From: Onthophagus taurus
Lineage: Eukaryota > Arthropoda > Insecta > Coleoptera > Scarabaeidae
DNA: 64,000 bases
NCBI RefSeq assembly: GCF_036711975.1
Contig: NC_091966.1
Span: 10,299,501-10,363,500, forward strand
Reading direction: 5' to 3'
The position numbers were made by a program, and so were the translations under genes. This document shows, in pieces, positions 61,601 to 64,000 of the stretch (within the stretch, counting starts at the first letter, position 1; every line of letters begins with the position of its first letter). The notes under the pieces are model-generated. The model was given only the letters and a program-made list of their open reading frames with translations, was not told the DNA's origin and did no database searches.

Positions 61601-64000
61601 AACATTCGGATTTAGTCCCACGTTTCTCAAGACGGCTAAACCCGAATGATTCTAGGTCTTCGGTTAGTTCTAGTGATAGTGCTAGTGTAAAACTAGAACT
61701 AACACTAGACCTGGAACTAGAAATATTCGGGTTTAGCTGTCTGAAGAAATGCATGGCTAAACCCGAATGTTTCTAGTACTAGGTTTAGTGTTAGTTTTAA
61801 GTCTAGTGTTAGTTCGAGGTCTAGTGTTAGTTCTAGTTTTAGTGCAATAAAAATATGCAACATACTGATATCTTATGCTAACTAGCGCTACCTACCGCTG
61901 TCGTTTGTAAAATGGATAAGATGAGAGATGTTAATCTATTTGCAGAGTCTCTGGAGATGGCCAAGGGCCGAAACTAGTTAGACTTAAATTCTATATAAAA
62001 TAAAAGACATAAACTTTCAATTTTACACTAACATCTAGAAAACGACACTGGCCCGAAATTGTAGATTCATCTATTTTTTCTATTGTAGAATTTCTTGGTG
62101 TATCTAAGTGTCGTATCTAAGTCGGTTCTTAGACGTATGATGCAAATCGGACTTGAAATCGTATAGCGTGATTGGCGCTTAGCTTTATCCTTTAAAATAA
62201 TTAGTGGTAGTATTGTAGGTCTTTCGCATTTATTCTGCATTTTTTCTAAGATAAGTTACACCTTTACCTACCAGACAGCATGAAAATCTCTAAAAACGAT
62301 AAAATGTCGCTTAGTCAAGAGATGTATAACGCTGTCCAATTGTGGATCTTATTTAGCCTTGCTATGATTTTCTTTATTTTGTTGCTATGTTTTGAAAATT
62401 ATTTGACTACGAATTATGGTCTCCAACATCAATTCAAATTAAGAGCGATGAATGGTGCTGTGTTTTGTAAAATTATTCTTGAATAGTTTTTAAAACATTT
62501 TTAGTAAAAGCTAGGTAAAATTAAGCTAACTAATCTAATGTAATATTGCTATTTCCTGAAAATAACCTTATATCAATTTGATAAATATCAAATTATTCGC
62601 TACTCATAGTTCCTCTATAAAACAATTTAAATATGTATTTAGGAATTTCCGGTCACGTAATTTCACGAAAAAATGTGAAATAATCGCCTAATGTCTTGCA
62701 CGAAATTTTATAGTAGTATTCTTCTTTGAAGTACTAATTTACATGAAAAGAAAATGAGAATGAATTTAAGTAAAGTACTACTTCCGGTTGACGAATTTAA
62801 TTCAAATTTTGACATAACATTTCCTTTTTGGTCTTATAATCATATGCCAAGTTTCATAAAGCTAGCTAATAACAGCTAAATAATATTTTCGATACGTCAC
62901 ACCACTTCAGTCATGGGTCAAACCCGACACTTTCTAGTTCTAGTGTTAGTTTAATTGTTATTGAACTGAAAGTACAACCATATAACAATTTTGTTACTAA
63001 TAATATTTTTATATCGATATTAATTAAATTATCTTTCATTTTCAAAGTTTTTCCATATTTTTAATTTTAGCCAGGCACATTTTTTAAATTTAATTTTCCT
63101 GCCAAACGGTTAACTTCTAGCAACTTGACACGTGGCAAGTTATAAGTCAATAGAGATTGAAACATTTACAATTGACTTGTACTGATCTACTCCACTTACC
63201 TTGATTAAAATTTATTAAATAGAATCTTTTTGTTTTTCAGAGTGCCTTCTCAAGAAAGTGTAGACACCCACAGTGAAAACGACACAGCAATTACAGCAAA
63301 ATTCACTCATATCCTTCAAAAAGACGCCTTTTTAGTTTTCAGAGCATTATGCAAATTATCTATGAAACCATTACCAGATGGAACGCCAGATCCAAAATCC
63401 CACGAACTCCGATCAAAAATTTTATCACTACATTTACTCCTCTCAATCCTTCAAAATGCCGGTCCAGTTTTTCGTTCAAACGAAATGTTTATAACTGCAA
63501 TTAAACAATACTTATGCGTGGCATTATCTAAAAACGGGGTTAGTTCAATTCCGGAAGTTTTCGAATTATCATTAGCAATATTTCTTGCGTTACTATCAAA
63601 TTTTAAAATGCATCTAAAAAAACAAATTGAAGTTTTCTTTAAAGATATCTTTTTAAACATATTGGAAACTTCGAGTTCTTCATTCGAACATAAATGGATG
63701 GTGATTCAAGCGTTGACAAGAATTTGCGGAGACGCTCAAAGTATCGTCGATATTTATGTGAATTACGATTGCGATTTATCCGCTGCGAATCTTTTCGAAC
63801 GATTAGTTAATGATTTATCGAAAATTGCTCAAGGTAGACATGCCTTGGAACTAGGGGCATCGCCAAATCAAGAGAAAAGTATGAGAATTAGAGGATTAGA
63901 ATGTTTAGTTTCTGTACTTAAATGTATGGTTGAATGGAGTAAAGATTTGTATGTTAATCCTAATTTACAATCAACTGTTGGGGAACAACTAATAGTTAGG
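58630..64000 (+). CDS. Sec71: Sec71/ARFGEF (BIG-type Arf guanine exchange factor), 5' part
   Basis: Exons: 58630-58753, 58811-59119, 59177-59660, 63241-64000 and on past the window edge; phases 1, 1 and 2 join. The first 559 residues are seen. [20 protein letters not shown] begins the DCB dimerisation domain (about 1-200: [53 protein letters not shown]). A disordered acidic linker follows at about 210-305. Exon 4 gives the HUS domain ([20 protein letters not shown]) with the HUS box IYVNYDCDL near residue 480. The catalytic Sec7 domain lies beyond the window. Family members activate Arf1 at the trans-Golgi and are blocked by brefeldin A. Exon 1 has the weak donor GTTTAT. Intron 3 is 3.6 kb and repeat-rich. 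Confidence 0.95.
59661..60950. other. Sec71 intron 3, 5' part
   Basis: No gene seen. At 60275-60310 it carries a motif (GGTAGAATCTAAAAGGAGTG, then CTACATC) shared with NXT1 intron 3 at about 53993. Confidence 0.4.
60955..61485. repeat. Inverted and tandem minisatellite (GACAAATATGTCAAAATT units)
   Basis: The block ACTCATTTTAAAGGATTTTT, followed by GAAGTTGACAAATATGTCAAAATT, repeats on the plus strand near 61205, 61322 and 61425 (spacing 103-117 bp), each with AACCGGAAGT-like or GTTCGAACTT sequence. A unit in the opposite orientation lies at 60963-61050. A related fragment lies at 62765-62870. It lies in Sec71 intron 3. Confidence 0.7.
61511..61866. repeat. Fold-back CTAG repeat, copy D (about two palindromes)
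   Basis: Begins with a right half-palindrome (CTAAACCCGAATGTTTCTAG), then palindromes with hinges near 61628 (TTTCTCAAGACGGCTAAACC) and 61743 (GAAGAAATGCATGGCTAAAC). The final arm is extended into a run of TCTAGTGTTAG units (61785-61845), as if the short units had expanded. It lies in Sec71 intron 3. Confidence 0.85.
61992..62020 (+). promoter_or_regulatory. TATA box and initiator-like site ahead of the small ORF
   Basis: TATATAAAAT starts at about 61992. TTCAATT, initiator-like with its A near 62019, lies about 26 bp further on. This could start a transcript carrying the ORF at 62280 in a 5' UTR of about 260 nt. Suggestive only in AT-rich DNA. Confidence 0.3.
62280..62486 (+). CDS. Candidate membrane microprotein, 68 aa, nested in Sec71 intron 3
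   Basis: ATG to TAG, 207 nt, with a polar basic N-terminus ([20 protein letters not shown]), one strong hydrophobic segment at about 21-38 ([18 protein letters not shown]) and a polar tail. It sits between repeat-derived stretches in a 600-bp block of less repetitive sequence. An acceptor-like TTTACCTACCAG lies just before the ATG, and a TATA box is about 290 bp upstream. It would be transcribed in the same direction as Sec71. I do not recognise the family, and chance cannot be excluded for an ORF this short. Confidence 0.35.
   Translation: MKISKNDKMSLSQEMYNAVQLWILFSLAMIFFILLLCFENYLTTNYGLQHQFKLRAMNGAVFCKIILE
62905..62975. repeat. Fold-back CTAG repeat, copy E (solo half arm)
   Basis: GGGTCAAACCCGACACTTTC followed by TAGTTCTAGTGTTAG and TTGTTATTGAACTGAA is the right half of the unit, without its partner. 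Confidence 0.6.

Noticed and set aside
1-64000. tRNA, rRNA or CRISPR loci
   Set aside because: No B-box (GGTTCRANTCC) in a cloverleaf context, no rRNA-like sequence and no regularly spaced identical direct repeats were found by eye.

Overview
The window is nuclear DNA from an insect. Genes are split by GT-AG introns, intergenic DNA is AT-rich, and the identifiable proteins are insect-type (Nervous wreck, Rhinoceros, Sec71). Non-coding DNA is full of decayed mariner, Tc1-like, pogo-like and non-LTR elements. A beetle is my best guess, but that is inference. No tRNA, rRNA, CRISPR, prokaryotic or viral feature was seen.

Layout. 906-2129 (+) is a small two-exon gene of unknown function behind TATA boxes. 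2.7-10.0 kb is a graveyard of transposon remnants. 12552-34268 (-) is a 12-exon gene for the F-BAR/double-SH3 protein Nervous wreck (nwk), 981 aa. Its three introns of 5-6 kb hold mariner, pogo-like and LINE remnants, two tandem arrays, a fold-back repeat and a perfect 19-bp hairpin. 35.4-40.6 kb is non-coding, with a LINE fragment, a Tc1-like C-terminal fragment and an intact-ended MITE. 40661-51669 (-) is rhinoceros (rno), a Jade-family double-PHD chromatin protein of 2555 aa, most of it in one 7.3-kb exon. 53060-57247 (+) is the mRNA-export cofactor NXT1/p15 (142 aa). 57644-58054 (-) is the membrane protein BRI3 (110 aa). 58630-64000 (+) is the 5' part of Sec71/ARFGEF (BIG-type Arf GEF), cut by the window edge before its Sec7 domain.

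Gene arrangement. rno and NXT1 are head to head, about 1.4 kb between start codons. NXT1 and BRI3 are tail to tail, with poly(A) signals about 30 bp apart. BRI3 and Sec71 are head to head, 575 bp between start codons. I see no pathway linking the neighbours: nwk acts in synaptic endocytosis, rno in chromatin, NXT1 in mRNA export, and Sec71 in Golgi Arf activation.

Most notable observations: (1) a dispersed repeat built of nested palindromes, with CTAG-rich arms of about 6-nt period, in five places, four of them inside introns; (2) an Inr+DPE core promoter inside nwk intron 11, followed by an ATG that abuts a splice donor and joins the last nwk exon in frame, predicting a short tail-only product; (3) a 68-codon membrane-microprotein ORF with its own TATA box nested in Sec71 intron 3; (4) an open frame of about 137 codons in rno intron 1. 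Exon boundaries were set by hand from splice signals, reading frame and remembered family conservation. No search was run.
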